15,922 nt of DNA, from NCBI GenBank assembly GCA_947466165.1, contig CANIDW010000008.1, positions 1-15,922 on the forward strand, given 5' to 3'. The notes under the pieces were generated by a model, which worked only from the letters and a program-made list of their open reading frames with translations, was not told the DNA's origin and did not search any database. A program made the position numbers and the translations under genes. Shown here in pieces: positions 6,340 to 13,871 of the stretch (positions are counted from its first letter, which is position 1; each line of letters starts with the position of its first letter). The stretch is from Comamonadaceae bacterium. Lineage in GTDB: Bacteria > Pseudomonadota > Gammaproteobacteria > Burkholderiales > Burkholderiaceae_C.

Positions 6340-7092
6340 ATGTCTGCCTTTAAAAGTTTTTTCCTCAAACTAGTCTCTTTTCTTGCAGTGATCCTGGCCT
6401 GGGAATATGCCGGGCGTGCGGGTATCAGCGCAGCACTCCCCTCTTTTACGGAAACCATGTCCGCCATGCTGTCGCTGACTCTCGACGGCTCTTTGGGTAC
6501 GGCTTTTGCCAAGACCCTGTACCCGCTGGCCATCGGCTTGCTGGCGTCCATTTTTATAGGTGTTTCTCTGGGCATGGCCATGGGCTTGAAAGATTCGGCC
6601 GAATGGCTTTTTTCGCCTATCTTCATCGTCGCGCAAGCAGCGCCGCTGGCCGCCTTGATTCCCGTTCTGACCTTTGCCTATGGCATTGGTGTCACGGCAA
6701 AAATTTTCACGGTGTGCATCATGGCCATGCCCGTGATCGTGCTGAACACTTTGGGCGCTGTACGCAACACCCCCGGCTCCTTGATTGAAATGGCCAGGTC
6801 GTTTCAGGGTACACGCATGCAAGTCATAGGCAAGGTGATCTTGCCGTCTGCCAGTCCTTTGATTTTTGTAGGCCTGCGCCTGGGTTGTGCGTCGGGCTTT
6901 ATCGGCATCATCCTGGCAGAACTGCTGATCACGCCCACCGGTATAGGCGACATCATTTCTTACAGCCAATCTGTGGCTGATTACGACAAGATGTATGCCG
7001 CAATTTTCGCAATCATTGTTTCTTCAGTGTTGTTCATTGAGCTGCTGGAAAAAATTGAGCAAGTGATGTTCAAGCCCGAAAAACGTAACTGA
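6340..7092 (+). CDS. ABC transporter permease (SsuC/TauC type), permease A
   Basis: A 250-residue inner-membrane protein with about six hydrophobic segments: FLKLVSFLAVILAWEYAG, LYPLAIGLLASIFIGVSLGMAMG, PLAALIPVLTFAYGIG, KIFTVCIMAMPVIVLNTLGAV, GFIGIILAELLI, and MYAAIFAIIVSSVLFIELL. The cytoplasmic EAA loop that docks the ATPase is SLIEMARSFQGTRMQVIGKVILPSASP with the nearby LRLG. ATG 6340 (MSAFKSFF) is chosen because the upstream in-frame ATG at 6298 lies inside the 3' arm of the terminator and would add a residue run unlike the family. No strong ribosome site is present. It is paired with a second, different permease further down, so the channel is probably a heterodimer. Confidence 0.87.
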   Translation: MSAFKSFFLKLVSFLAVILAWEYAGRAGISAALPSFTETMSAMLSLTLDGSLGTAFAKTLYPLAIGLLASIFIGVSLGMAMGLKDSAEWLFSPIFIVAQAAPLAALIPVLTFAYGIGVTAKIFTVCIMAMPVIVLNTLGAVRNTPGSLIEMARSFQGTRMQVIGKVILPSASPLIFVGLRLGCASGFIGIILAELLITPTGIGDIISYSQSVADYDKMYAAIFAIIVSSVLFIELLEKIEQVMFKPEKRN

Positions 7093-7122
7093 CTTTAGCC
7101 AAAGCCAATCTTCAATACCTCC

Positions 7123-7896
7123 ATGACCACCAGCATTCCCACACCCATCGTTCAAGTTAAGAACGTTAAAAAAGTCTATCCGGGCGGCGTCGAAGCACTC
7201 AATGACATCTCGCTTGATTTCCCCGAAGGCAAACTGACCACCTTGCTAGGCCCTTCTGGCTGCGGCAAAACAACCCTGCTCAAAATCATTGCCGGCCTGC
7301 TCGAGCCGAGCAGTGGTGAGGTGTTGGTCGACGGACGGCACATCACCGGACCCGGGCCGGAGCGCGCTTTTGTATTTCAGGACTTCGCTTTGATGCCCTG
7401 GGCGACCGTGATTCGCAACGCTGCATTCGGGCTTGAGCTGGCCGGCGTGAACCGCACAGAGCGCGAAGCCGTTGCTGAAAAATACCTGCACACCGTTGGC
7501 TTGAAGGGCTTTGAAAACAAGTACCCGCATGAACTCTCGGGCGGTATGCGTCAACGCGTTGGTCTGGCACGTGCGCTGGCCGTCAATGCCAAAGTGCTGC
7601 TGATGGACGAGCCTTTTTCAGCTGTCGATGAACAGACCCGTCGTAAATTCCAGGAAGATATGCTCAGCCTGGTGAAAAATGAGCAAAAAACTTTCATCTT
7701 TGTGACGCACAGCATTGAGGAAGCCGTTTACGTTTCTGATCGCATTGTCTTGCTGCACCGCCGGCCCAGCAGAGTGTCCGAAATCATTGAGCCGAAGATT
7801 GTTCGAAACGTTGACCCGGAAATGATCCGCCGCCAGCCAGAGTACCTGGATGCGGTTGAAAACATCTGGCAAAGCTTGAAGAAATTTCTGGATTGA
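7123..7896 (+). CDS. ABC transporter ATP-binding protein (SsuB/TauB type)
   Basis: A 257-residue ATPase with all hallmarks in order: Walker A GPSGCGKTT (43-51), Q-loop glutamine in VFQDFALMPW (about 86), signature LSGGMRQRVGLARAL (138-152), Walker B VLLMDEP with catalytic E163, D-loop SAVDEQ, and H-loop histidine in FVTHSIEEAV (about 196). It powers import by the two flanking permeases on the cytoplasmic face. The gene begins 30 bases after permease A and ends 8 bases before permease B. No clear Shine-Dalgarno sequence precedes the ATG. The C-terminal tail is short, with no added regulatory domain. Confidence 0.92.
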   Translation: MTTSIPTPIVQVKNVKKVYPGGVEALNDISLDFPEGKLTTLLGPSGCGKTTLLKIIAGLLEPSSGEVLVDGRHITGPGPERAFVFQDFALMPWATVIRNAAFGLELAGVNRTEREAVAEKYLHTVGLKGFENKYPHELSGGMRQRVGLARALAVNAKVLLMDEPFSAVDEQTRRKFQEDMLSLVKNEQKTFIFVTHSIEEAVYVSDRIVLLHRRPSRVSEIIEPKIVRNVDPEMIRRQPEYLDAVENIWQSLKKFLD

Positions 7897-7904
7897 GGTG
7901 AACC

Positions 7905-8657
7905 ATGCTTTTCAAAGGTTACCGAATCCCGCTTTTTTCATCGCTCATCATTTGGGCCGTGCTATGGGAAATAGTGGGTCATACCGAATACGGACTGATT
8001 CTGCCGCCGCTGACCAAAATTTTTGAGCGGATTATTGAGATCGTACCCACGCCATCTTTTGCAACGGCGCTCTTCATCACCGGCAAGGCCTTTTTGCTTG
8101 GGAATTTGATCGCGATTGGTATCGGCGTGCCTATGGGCGTGCTGATGGGCCGCGTGAAAATTGCTGACTCGCTTATCCTGCCCTGGGTCAACCTGTTTTT
8201 GTCAGCCCCGCTCTCGGCACTGGTGCCTGTGATCATGGTGCTGGCAGGTATTGGCGAGGTCACCATCGTGTTGACGGTCGTGTTATTTGCCATCTGGATC
8301 ATCGCGCTCAATGCGCGTGCCGGGGTGTTGAACATACCGCCGTCTCTGGTGGAGATGTCCCGAAGCTTTGGAGCAACGCCTTACCAGTCTTTCGTTAACA
8401 TCTATATCTGGGCAGCGCTGCCTGAGATTTTGGCCGGCATACGACTGGGCATGATTCGCGCCGTCAAGGGCGTGATCATCGGTCAACTCCTGATTTCAGT
8501 CGTCGGCTTTGGCACCTTGTTTGAGGTTTATGCCTCACACTTTCTGATGGAACACTTCTGGGCCTTGATTCTGGTGATTTTTTCTTTTGCATTCACCATC
8601 AATGAAGTTCTGGCCTGGACAGAACGCAAGATCAGTTATTACGCCTCCTCCCGTTAA
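7905..8657 (+). CDS. ABC transporter permease (SsuC/TauC type), permease B
   Basis: A 250-residue inner-membrane protein of the same family as permease A but clearly different in sequence. About six membrane segments are seen, including LFSSLIIWAVLWEIVG, FLLGNLIAIGIGVPMGVLMG, LFLSAPLSALVPVIMVLAGIG, VTIVLTVVLFAIWIIALNA, and FWALILVIFSFAFTINEVLAW. The EAA loop is SLVEMSRSFGATPYQSFVNIYIWAALPEILAGIRLG. A good ribosome site (GAGGTGA) overlaps the ATPase stop, so translation is tightly coupled. Many TauC/SsuC systems encode one permease that forms a homodimer; having two genes around one ATPase suggests an A/B heterodimer. Confidence 0.87.
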   Translation: MLFKGYRIPLFSSLIIWAVLWEIVGHTEYGLILPPLTKIFERIIEIVPTPSFATALFITGKAFLLGNLIAIGIGVPMGVLMGRVKIADSLILPWVNLFLSAPLSALVPVIMVLAGIGEVTIVLTVVLFAIWIIALNARAGVLNIPPSLVEMSRSFGATPYQSFVNIYIWAALPEILAGIRLGMIRAVKGVIIGQLLISVVGFGTLFEVYASHFLMEHFWALILVIFSFAFTINEVLAWTERKISYYASSR

Positions 8658-8677
8658 TTTTTAAAGGAAATAAAAAA

Positions 8678-9379
8678 ATGTCCAGCTCCAACACCAACTA
8701 CGTCTTTGCCCCGCCAGCCACCGTGTCGGTTGGCGTGGTCGGCGAGTCCGCCCGTTATCCCGTTCGCCGCATTTACTGCGTAGGCCGCAACTACGCAGAA
8801 CATGCGCGCGAAATGGGCCATGACCCTGACCGTGAACTGCCATTTTTCTTTCAGAAAAATCCCGATAACCTGGTGCTCGATAACAAAGATTTCCCTTACC
8901 CGACCATGACCAGCAATCTTCATCACGAAATTGAACTCGTGGTGGCCATGGGCCAGGGAGGCCGCGATATTCAGGCAGCCAATGCGCTCGCACATGTCTA
9001 CGGCTACGCCTTGGGCATCGACCTGACGCGGCGCGATTTGCAAAACGAAGCTAAAAAAACCGGTCGTCCCTGGGAGATCGGCAAAGCTTTCGAACATTCA
9101 GCGCCGATGACGGACATCACGCCCGCCACCAAGTCGGGGCACTTGAGCAAGGGTGCGATCTGGCTCAAAGTCAATGGTGAAGTGCGTCAGCAAAGCGATC
9201 TGACACAGCTGATCTGGAACATTCCGGAAATCATCGCCCACCTGTCAGCCATCTTCGAGTTGCGCGCCGGTGACCTGATCATGACCGGCACGCCAGCCGG
9301 TGTGGCAGCTGTCAAGCCCGGGGATGTCATGGAAGGCTACTGCGAAGGCGTTGGCACTATCATCACCAAAGTGGTTTAA
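8678..9379 (+). CDS. Fumarylacetoacetate-hydrolase family protein, fumarylpyruvate-hydrolase-like
   Basis: A 233-residue cytoplasmic enzyme of the FAH fold. Visible features: CVGRNYAEHAREMG with the likely active-site H42, the metal ligands E84 and E86 in HHEIELVVAMG and D115 in GYALGIDLTRRDLQ, GRPWEIGKAFEHSAP (lysine 136), VNGEVRQ, and GDLIMTGTPAGV near the C-terminus. The family cleaves C-C bonds of fumarylacetoacetate- or fumarylpyruvate-like diketo acids or decarboxylates related compounds, using Mg2+. Length and motifs best fit the short fumarylpyruvate hydrolase (NagK) / YcgM group. A strong AAGGAA ribosome site precedes the ATG, and the gene is last in the importer operon. No gentisate dioxygenase or isomerase is present here, so the true substrate stays open. 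Confidence 0.8.
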   Translation: MSSSNTNYVFAPPATVSVGVVGESARYPVRRIYCVGRNYAEHAREMGHDPDRELPFFFQKNPDNLVLDNKDFPYPTMTSNLHHEIELVVAMGQGGRDIQAANALAHVYGYALGIDLTRRDLQNEAKKTGRPWEIGKAFEHSAPMTDITPATKSGHLSKGAIWLKVNGEVRQQSDLTQLIWNIPEIIAHLSAIFELRAGDLIMTGTPAGVAAVKPGDVMEGYCEGVGTIITKVV

Positions 9380-9403
9380 GCGCCAACCGCTTTGGCTGTC
9401 GCT

Positions 9404-9444
9404 AAGCCCTGCACAGTTGTTACAACTGTGCAGGGCTTTTTTTT
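9404..9444 (+). terminator. Strong rho-independent terminator after the FAH gene
   Basis: A perfect 16-bp stem AAGCCCTGCACAGTTG (9404-9419) / its complement (9423-9438) with a TTA loop, ending in eight T residues. It closes the ABC importer/FAH operon and isolates the downstream TauE gene. Confidence 0.95.
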
Positions 9445-9507
9445 CTGAAGTCGCCCCTTGCAGCAGGGCGGTAGACTCGCACCAACTCTTATTCTTACAA
9501 GTCCCCA

Positions 9508-10308
9508 ATGCCTTTTGAAATCTTGCTGATCATTGAACTCGCCCTGCTCGGCATTTGCACCGGTTTTTTATCCGGTCTACTGGGAATCGGGGGGGGCATG
9601 ATCATGGTGCCTTTTCTCACCTTCTTGCTGACATCCAAAGGCTATCCCGACGAATACACCGTCAAGATTGCTGTTGCCACTTCCCTGGCCACCATCTGCC
9701 TGACATCCCTGTCATCACTGCGCGCCCATCACAGCCGAGGTGCTGTTCTATGGCCCATCGTGAAAGTACTGGCGCCCGGTATTTTGCTGGGATCGCTGGT
9801 CGGCGCGCAACTGGCTGCGGCGCTGCCGGGTAAATTGCTGGGCATTCTTTTTGCTGTTTTCGTGGCATTTTCTGCGACGCAAATGTTCTTGGACCGCAAA
9901 CCCAAAGCCAGTCGCACCCTGCCCGGTCCGCTGGGCACCTTTGGCGTCGGGTGGGTGATTGGCATGTTGTCCGCACTGGTGGGGGCCGGCGGCGCTTTTG
10001 TGTCCGTGCCTTTCATGACCTGGTGTAACGTGAAGATTCATGACGCAGTAGGTACATCTTCGGCCTTGGGCTTTCCCATTGCACTGGGGGGCACGGTGGG
10101 CTATATCTGGGCGGGTCTTGATATGCCCAGCATGCCGCCGGGCTCCTTAGGCTACTTGTACATGCCCGGGTTGATCGTCATTTCCATGGCCAGCGTCTGC
10201 ACTGCACCCCTGGGGGCCCGGACAGCGCACCGTATGGACATACGCCCATTGAAAAAAGTATTCGCCTCAGTTCTTTATGTGCTGGCAGCTTACTTTTTGT
10301 TGCGTTAA
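9508..10308 (+). CDS. TauE/SafE-family membrane transporter (anion exporter type)
   Basis: A 266-residue, eight-segment inner-membrane protein. The two duplicated family motifs are present: GFLSGLLGIGGGMIMVPFL (about residues 19-37) and its repeat GMLSALVGAGGAFVSVPFM (about 151-169), plus AVATSLATICLTSLSSLRAHH and AVGTSSALGFPIALGGTVGYI. Members move sulfite, sulfoacetate or other small organic anions; the substrate cannot be told from sequence. The gene stands alone, 63 bases after a very strong terminator and about 200 bases before the tctC gene, so it should have its own promoter. No Shine-Dalgarno sequence is seen before the ATG. It may have nothing to do with either neighbouring operon. 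Confidence 0.85.
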   Translation: MPFEILLIIELALLGICTGFLSGLLGIGGGMIMVPFLTFLLTSKGYPDEYTVKIAVATSLATICLTSLSSLRAHHSRGAVLWPIVKVLAPGILLGSLVGAQLAAALPGKLLGILFAVFVAFSATQMFLDRKPKASRTLPGPLGTFGVGWVIGMLSALVGAGGAFVSVPFMTWCNVKIHDAVGTSSALGFPIALGGTVGYIWAGLDMPSMPPGSLGYLYMPGLIVISMASVCTAPLGARTAHRMDIRPLKKVFASVLYVLAAYFLLR

Positions 10309-10383
10309 TTCGCTTTGAAGCTTGTCAACGGCTTGCAAAATTACGAGTGTTAACCCTAGTTCGGCTTAAATAATTCTGCAATC

Positions 10384-10397
10384 TTGACCCGAATCAA
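10384..10397. promoter_or_regulatory. FNR-type box upstream of tctC
   Basis: TTGACCCGAATCAA fits the FNR-family palindrome TTGAT-N4-ATCAA with one change (TTGAC in the left arm). It lies 110 bases before the tctC ATG, centred about 78 bases before the start predicted for the CTGACA/TACAAA promoter. It resembles the box in front of oxc and is a candidate site for the Crp/Fnr regulator encoded nearby. Confidence 0.6.
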
Positions 10398-10430
10398 GAG
10401 GGTTTAGATACGATTAGGAAGACCATGCAA

Positions 10431-10462
10431 GCCTGACACGCTCAGGCATGGGGATCTACAAA
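10431..10462 (+). promoter_or_regulatory. Candidate tctC promoter with overlapping inverted repeat
   Basis: CTGACA (10433-10438) and TACAAA (10457-10462) with 18-base spacing form a plausible sigma-70 promoter, predicted start near 10469. The -35 lies within a GCCTGA-CACGC-TCAGGC inverted repeat (10431-10447), flanked by a further CCATGC (10423-10428) / GCATGG (10446-10451) pair. A regulator binding there would block the promoter. The ribosome site GGGAGA (10494-10499) is good. Confidence 0.45.
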
Positions 10463-10506
10463 ATTCCTCTGCAAGATACGTTACACATCAATAGGGAGAC
10501 AACGCG

Positions 10507-11529
10507 ATGAAAACCAGATTTGCACAAATGGGACAACACCTGACAGCCGTAGCCGCTGTAGCCATCTCGGCTGCAGCCATGCTGGCTTCAACAGCACATG
10601 CGGCCTGGGAGCCCACCAAACCGGTTGAGTTTGTCGTACCAGCCGGCACCGGTGGCGGCGCTGACCAGATGGCCCGCTTTATTCAAGGCGTTGTCATCAA
10701 GCACAAGCTGATGTCGCAACCCATGATCGTGGTCAACAAGGCCGGCGGCGCGGGTGCAGAGGGTTTCCTGGAGATCAAGGGCGCCAAGGGTGACCCGCAC
10801 AAGATCGTCATCACACTGTCGAACCTGTTCACCACACCCATGGCCACCGGCGTGCCTTTCAGCTGGAAAGACATGACACCCGTTTCTATGCTGGCACTCG
10901 ACCAGTTTGTGCTGTGGGTCAATGCTGACACGCCCTATAAAACCGCTAAAGAATACATCGCCGCAGTCAAAGCTGCAGGCCCTTCAAAAATGAAAATGGG
11001 CGGCACCGGCTCCAAGCAGGAAGACCAGATCATCACGGTCGCCATTGAAAAAGCCACCGGTACCAAGTTCATTTATGTTCCGTTTCAAGGCGGTGGTGCA
11101 GTGGCCGTCCAGTTGGTCGGCAAACACATTGACTCGACGGTGAACAACCCGATTGAAGCAGTTGCCCAGTGGCGCGCTGGATCGCTGCGTGCGCTTTGCG
11201 TGTTTGATGACAAGCGCATGAGCTACAAAGCCAAGGTGACTGACACCATGGCCTGGAGTGATATCCCCACCTGCATGGAGTCGGGCATTCCGATGGACTA
11301 CCAGATGCTGCGCGGCATTTTCATGCCTGCAGGTGTGACGGCTGATCAGCGTGCTTACTACGTTGAATTGATGCGCAAAATCCGCGCTACCCCGGACTGG
11401 ATTGACTTCATGGAAAAAGGTGCTTTCAACCAGACCACCATGTCAGGCGCTGAGTACGAAAAATGGGTTGCCGCTGCGGAAGCCACCCACCTGAATTTGA
11501 TGAAAGAAGCGGGCTTTCTTGCCAAGTAA
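10507..11529 (+). CDS. tctC: TctC/Bug-family solute-binding protein of a tripartite tricarboxylate transporter
   Basis: A 340-residue exported protein. The signal peptide covers about residues 1-32 (hydrophobic TAVAAVAISAAAMLAST, cleavage after AHA before AWEP). The mature start KPVEFVVPAGTGGGADQMARFIQ is the Bug-family glycine-rich ligand loop. Other family features: MIVVNKAGGAGAEGFLEIKGA, GGTGSKQEDQII, FIYVPFQGGGAVAVQLVGKHIDSTVNNPIEAV, and a C-terminal segment with EYEKWVAAAEATHLNLMKEAGF. It binds a carboxylate in the periplasm and delivers it to the TctAB permease encoded next. Good ribosome site; first gene of the tctCBA set, with an attenuating terminator after it. The ligand is unknown; proximity to oxc and a shared regulatory box point to oxalate or a related acid (inference). 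Confidence 0.9.
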   Translation: MKTRFAQMGQHLTAVAAVAISAAAMLASTAHAAWEPTKPVEFVVPAGTGGGADQMARFIQGVVIKHKLMSQPMIVVNKAGGAGAEGFLEIKGAKGDPHKIVITLSNLFTTPMATGVPFSWKDMTPVSMLALDQFVLWVNADTPYKTAKEYIAAVKAAGPSKMKMGGTGSKQEDQIITVAIEKATGTKFIYVPFQGGGAVAVQLVGKHIDSTVNNPIEAVAQWRAGSLRALCVFDDKRMSYKAKVTDTMAWSDIPTCMESGIPMDYQMLRGIFMPAGVTADQRAYYVELMRKIRATPDWIDFMEKGAFNQTTMSGAEYEKWVAAAEATHLNLMKEAGFLAK

Positions 11530-11556
11530 AGCAGCCTGCGCTTAGCCAACTCAAAG

Positions 11557-11589
11557 AGTGATGCCGGTCTGATAGGGCATCACTTTTTT
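11557..11589 (+). terminator. Rho-independent terminator / attenuator between tctC and tctB
   Basis: A 9-bp stem AGTGATGCC (11557-11565) / GGCATCACT (11576-11584) with a 10-base loop and six T residues. As in the ABC operon, it probably keeps the binding protein more abundant than the permease. Confidence 0.85.
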
Positions 11590-11647
11590 ACGCCTGATTC
11601 GCACCCGGCGACAGGCAAGTTTCATTTCATCTGCAGGAGCAGTTTCC

Positions 11648-12175
11648 ATGTCTTCAAGTGATAGAACAGACCCCGCCGCTTCCAAGGGACCCGCCACCTA
11701 CATCGTGGATGCAGTGGTTGCCGTCATTGTCTTTTTCATCGGGGCGGTGGTTATTTTTGGCAGTCGCAAGCTTGGCGCCGAATGGACCAGCGACGGTCCG
11801 GGTTCGGGCTATTTCCCCTTTTATATCGGCCTGCTCATGTGCATCTCCGGCGCCGGTGTTTTTTACCAGGCGCTATTCAGTAAAAAGGCCAAGCGCAATA
11901 CAGATGAGTTTGTCGATGGCGAACAACTCAAGCGCGTGCTGTCGGTGTTGCTGCCGGCTGCTGTCTATGTGCTGGCCGTCCAATTCATTGGTCTGTATAT
12001 CGCCTCGGCCATTTACATCGCCTTGTTCATGGTGATCCTGGGTAAATTCTCCTGGATCAAAAGCATCGGCATTGCGCTGTGCGTCAACGTGCTTTTTTTC
12101 TTGATGTTTGAAGTCTGGTTCAAGGTGCCGCTTTTCAAAGGCACTTTCGACATGCTGAGTTTTCTTGGCTATTGA
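11648..12175 (+). CDS. tctB: Tripartite tricarboxylate transporter small membrane subunit TctB
   Basis: A 175-residue membrane protein with four hydrophobic segments (YIVDAVVAVIVFFIGAVVIFG; FYIGLLMCISGAGVFYQALF; VLSVLLPAAVYVLAVQFIGLYIASAIYIALFMVIL; IGIALCVNVLFFLMFEVWF). The family signature GPGSGYFPFYIGLLM lies between the first two. TctB works with TctA in the inner membrane for ion-coupled carboxylate uptake. A good ribosome site (AGGAG at 11635-11639) precedes the ATG. It is 83 bases upstream of tctA, and that gap holds only a small GC hairpin and the tctA ribosome site. Confidence 0.9.
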   Translation: MSSSDRTDPAASKGPATYIVDAVVAVIVFFIGAVVIFGSRKLGAEWTSDGPGSGYFPFYIGLLMCISGAGVFYQALFSKKAKRNTDEFVDGEQLKRVLSVLLPAAVYVLAVQFIGLYIASAIYIALFMVILGKFSWIKSIGIALCVNVLFFLMFEVWFKVPLFKGTFDMLSFLGY

Positions 12176-12216
12176 TCGCAACGTATAACGATCACTGAAT
12201 CACTCAAACACTGCAT

Positions 12217-12232
12217 GCCGGGTGAACCCGGC
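12217..12232 (+). other. Short GC-rich hairpin between tctB and tctA
   Basis: GCCGGGTGAACCCGGC can fold into a 6-bp stem with a GTGAAC-type tetraloop closure. No T-run follows, so it is not an intrinsic terminator. It lies 13 bases before the tctA ribosome site (GGAG at 12246-12249) and might tune mRNA stability or tctA translation. Confidence 0.35.
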
Positions 12233-12258
12233 CAATTAGTCTCTCGGAGTTCAAGAAA

Positions 12259-13788
12259 ATGGATGAAATAAATTCGCTTCTTCAGGGGTTTGCAGTTGTA
12301 CTGACCCCCATGAACATGCTGCTGATGATCGTCGGCATTGTGCTTGGCGTGTTGATCGGCGTGTTGCCCGGGCTGGGCGGCGCCAACGGCGTGGCCATCT
12401 TGCTGCCGCTGACCTTCACGATGACGCCGACCTCGGCCATCATCATGCTGTCCTGCATTTACTGGGGCGCTTTGTTTGGCGGCGCGATCACTTCGATCCT
12501 GTTCAACATACCGGGTGAGCCGTGGTCTGTGGCGACCACCTTTGACGGTTACCCCATGGCGCAGCAAGGCCGCGCTGGCGAAGCCCTGACGGCAGCTTTC
12601 ACCTCCTCCTTCATCGGCGCCTTTGTGGCCGTGGTGATGATCACCTTTTTGGCACCCCTGGTCGCTAAATTTGCACTGAAATTCGGCCCGCCTGAGTTTT
12701 TTGCGGTGTACCTGCTGACCTTTTGCAGTTTTGTGGGCATGGGCAAAGGCTCACCTTTCAAAATTTTGGCCTCTATGACTTTGGGCTTTGCCCTGGCATC
12801 TGTGGGCATGGACACCGTGACAGGCCAACTCCGTCTGACTTTTGGCTGGACAGAACTGATGCGTGGCTTTGACTTCTTGATCGCTGTGATTGGCCTGTTC
12901 GGTATCGGCGAGATTCTGCTTTCTATGGAAGAAGGCCTGGCTTTTTCCGGCAAACACGCCAAACTCGATCCGAAGGTGGTACTGGCCACCTGGAAAAAAT
13001 TGCCGCAGTACTGGATGACTTCCGTGCGCAGCTCTTTGGTTGGCATATGGATGGGGATCACACCCGGCGGCGCAACGCCGGCCTCTTTCATGAGCTACGG
13101 TCTGGCTAAGAAAATGTCCAAGGATGGCAATAAGTTCGGCACCGGTCAGATTGAAGGCGTGATCGCGCCGGAAACCGCAGCCCATGCCGCTGGCACCAGC
13201 GCCCTGCTGCCCATGCTGGCGTTGGGCATTCCAGGTTCGCCGACAGCCGCCGTGTTGCTCGGTGGCTTGCTGATTTGGGGCCTGCAGCCCGGCCCCTTGC
13301 TTTTCGTTGAACAAAAAGACTTCGTCTGGGGCCTGATCGCCAGCATGTACCTGGGTAACCTGGTCGGCCTGCTGGTGGTGCTGAGCACAGTCCCCTTGTT
13401 TGCCTCGATCCTGCGCATTCCGTTTTCCATCATTGCGCCGGTGATCATCGTGATCTGCGCCATCGGCGCTTACACCGTGCACTCGGCCATGCTGGACATC
13501 TGGTTCATGCTGATCTTCGGCGTCATGGGCTATATGTTCAAAAAGCTGGACTACCCGCTGGCGCCACTGGTACTGGCATTGGTGTTGGGCGACAAAGCCG
13601 AAGACTCCTTCCGCCAGTCGATGCTGCTCTCACAAGGGGAGTTGGGCATCATGTACTCCAACTACCTCGTCGGCAGCATCACCACCCTGGCCTTGATTTT
13701 GTTGCTCTGGCCGCTGATTTCTAAAGGGCTGAACCTCATCCGGCCTGCCAAAAAAGACGAATTCGAGGCAGACAGACCGGTCGATTGA
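12259..13788 (+). CDS. tctA: Tripartite tricarboxylate transporter large permease TctA
   Basis: A 509-residue inner-membrane protein of normal TctA length with about 11-12 hydrophobic segments. The two conserved glycine-rich motifs are present: VLIGVLPGLGGANGVAILLPLTF (about residues 34-56) and the second-half repeat MGITPGGATPASFMSYGLAKK (about 264-284), together with CIYWGALFGGAITSILFNIPGEPWSVATTFDGYPMAQQGRAGEAL. TctA is the main transport channel, driven by a sodium or proton gradient. The ATG follows GGAG by about 10 bases. The gene ends just before a bidirectional terminator shared with the convergent Crp/Fnr gene. Confidence 0.93.
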   Translation: MDEINSLLQGFAVVLTPMNMLLMIVGIVLGVLIGVLPGLGGANGVAILLPLTFTMTPTSAIIMLSCIYWGALFGGAITSILFNIPGEPWSVATTFDGYPMAQQGRAGEALTAAFTSSFIGAFVAVVMITFLAPLVAKFALKFGPPEFFAVYLLTFCSFVGMGKGSPFKILASMTLGFALASVGMDTVTGQLRLTFGWTELMRGFDFLIAVIGLFGIGEILLSMEEGLAFSGKHAKLDPKVVLATWKKLPQYWMTSVRSSLVGIWMGITPGGATPASFMSYGLAKKMSKDGNKFGTGQIEGVIAPETAAHAAGTSALLPMLALGIPGSPTAAVLLGGLLIWGLQPGPLLFVEQKDFVWGLIASMYLGNLVGLLVVLSTVPLFASILRIPFSIIAPVIIVICAIGAYTVHSAMLDIWFMLIFGVMGYMFKKLDYPLAPLVLALVLGDKAEDSFRQSMLLSQGELGIMYSNYLVGSITTLALILLLWPLISKGLNLIRPAKKDEFEADRPVD

Positions 13789-13810
13789 TGCTGTGCTGAG
13801 CGCTTGATAC

Positions 13811-13848
13811 AAAAAAGGCCATCGCAATCTTGTCGCGATGGCCTTTTT
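13811..13848. terminator. Bidirectional rho-independent terminator
   Basis: Stem AAAAAGGCCATCGC (13812-13825) / GCGATGGCCTTTTT (13835-13848) with a 9-base loop. A-run on one side and T-run on the other make it work in both directions, ending both tctA (plus) and the Crp/Fnr gene (minus, stop at 13872). Confidence 0.92.
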
Positions 13849-13871
13849 GATAGGTGCAGACCGCTCAGTCC

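Noticed and set aside
12217..12232. GC hairpin between tctB and tctA as a terminator
   Set aside because: No T-run follows, and tctB/tctA must be co-expressed; it is kept only as a possible RNA structure.
12751..13482. Minus-strand open frame of 243 codons rich in His, Gln and Gly
   Set aside because: It is antisense to tctA; the composition is typical of the reverse frame of a high-GC membrane-protein gene.
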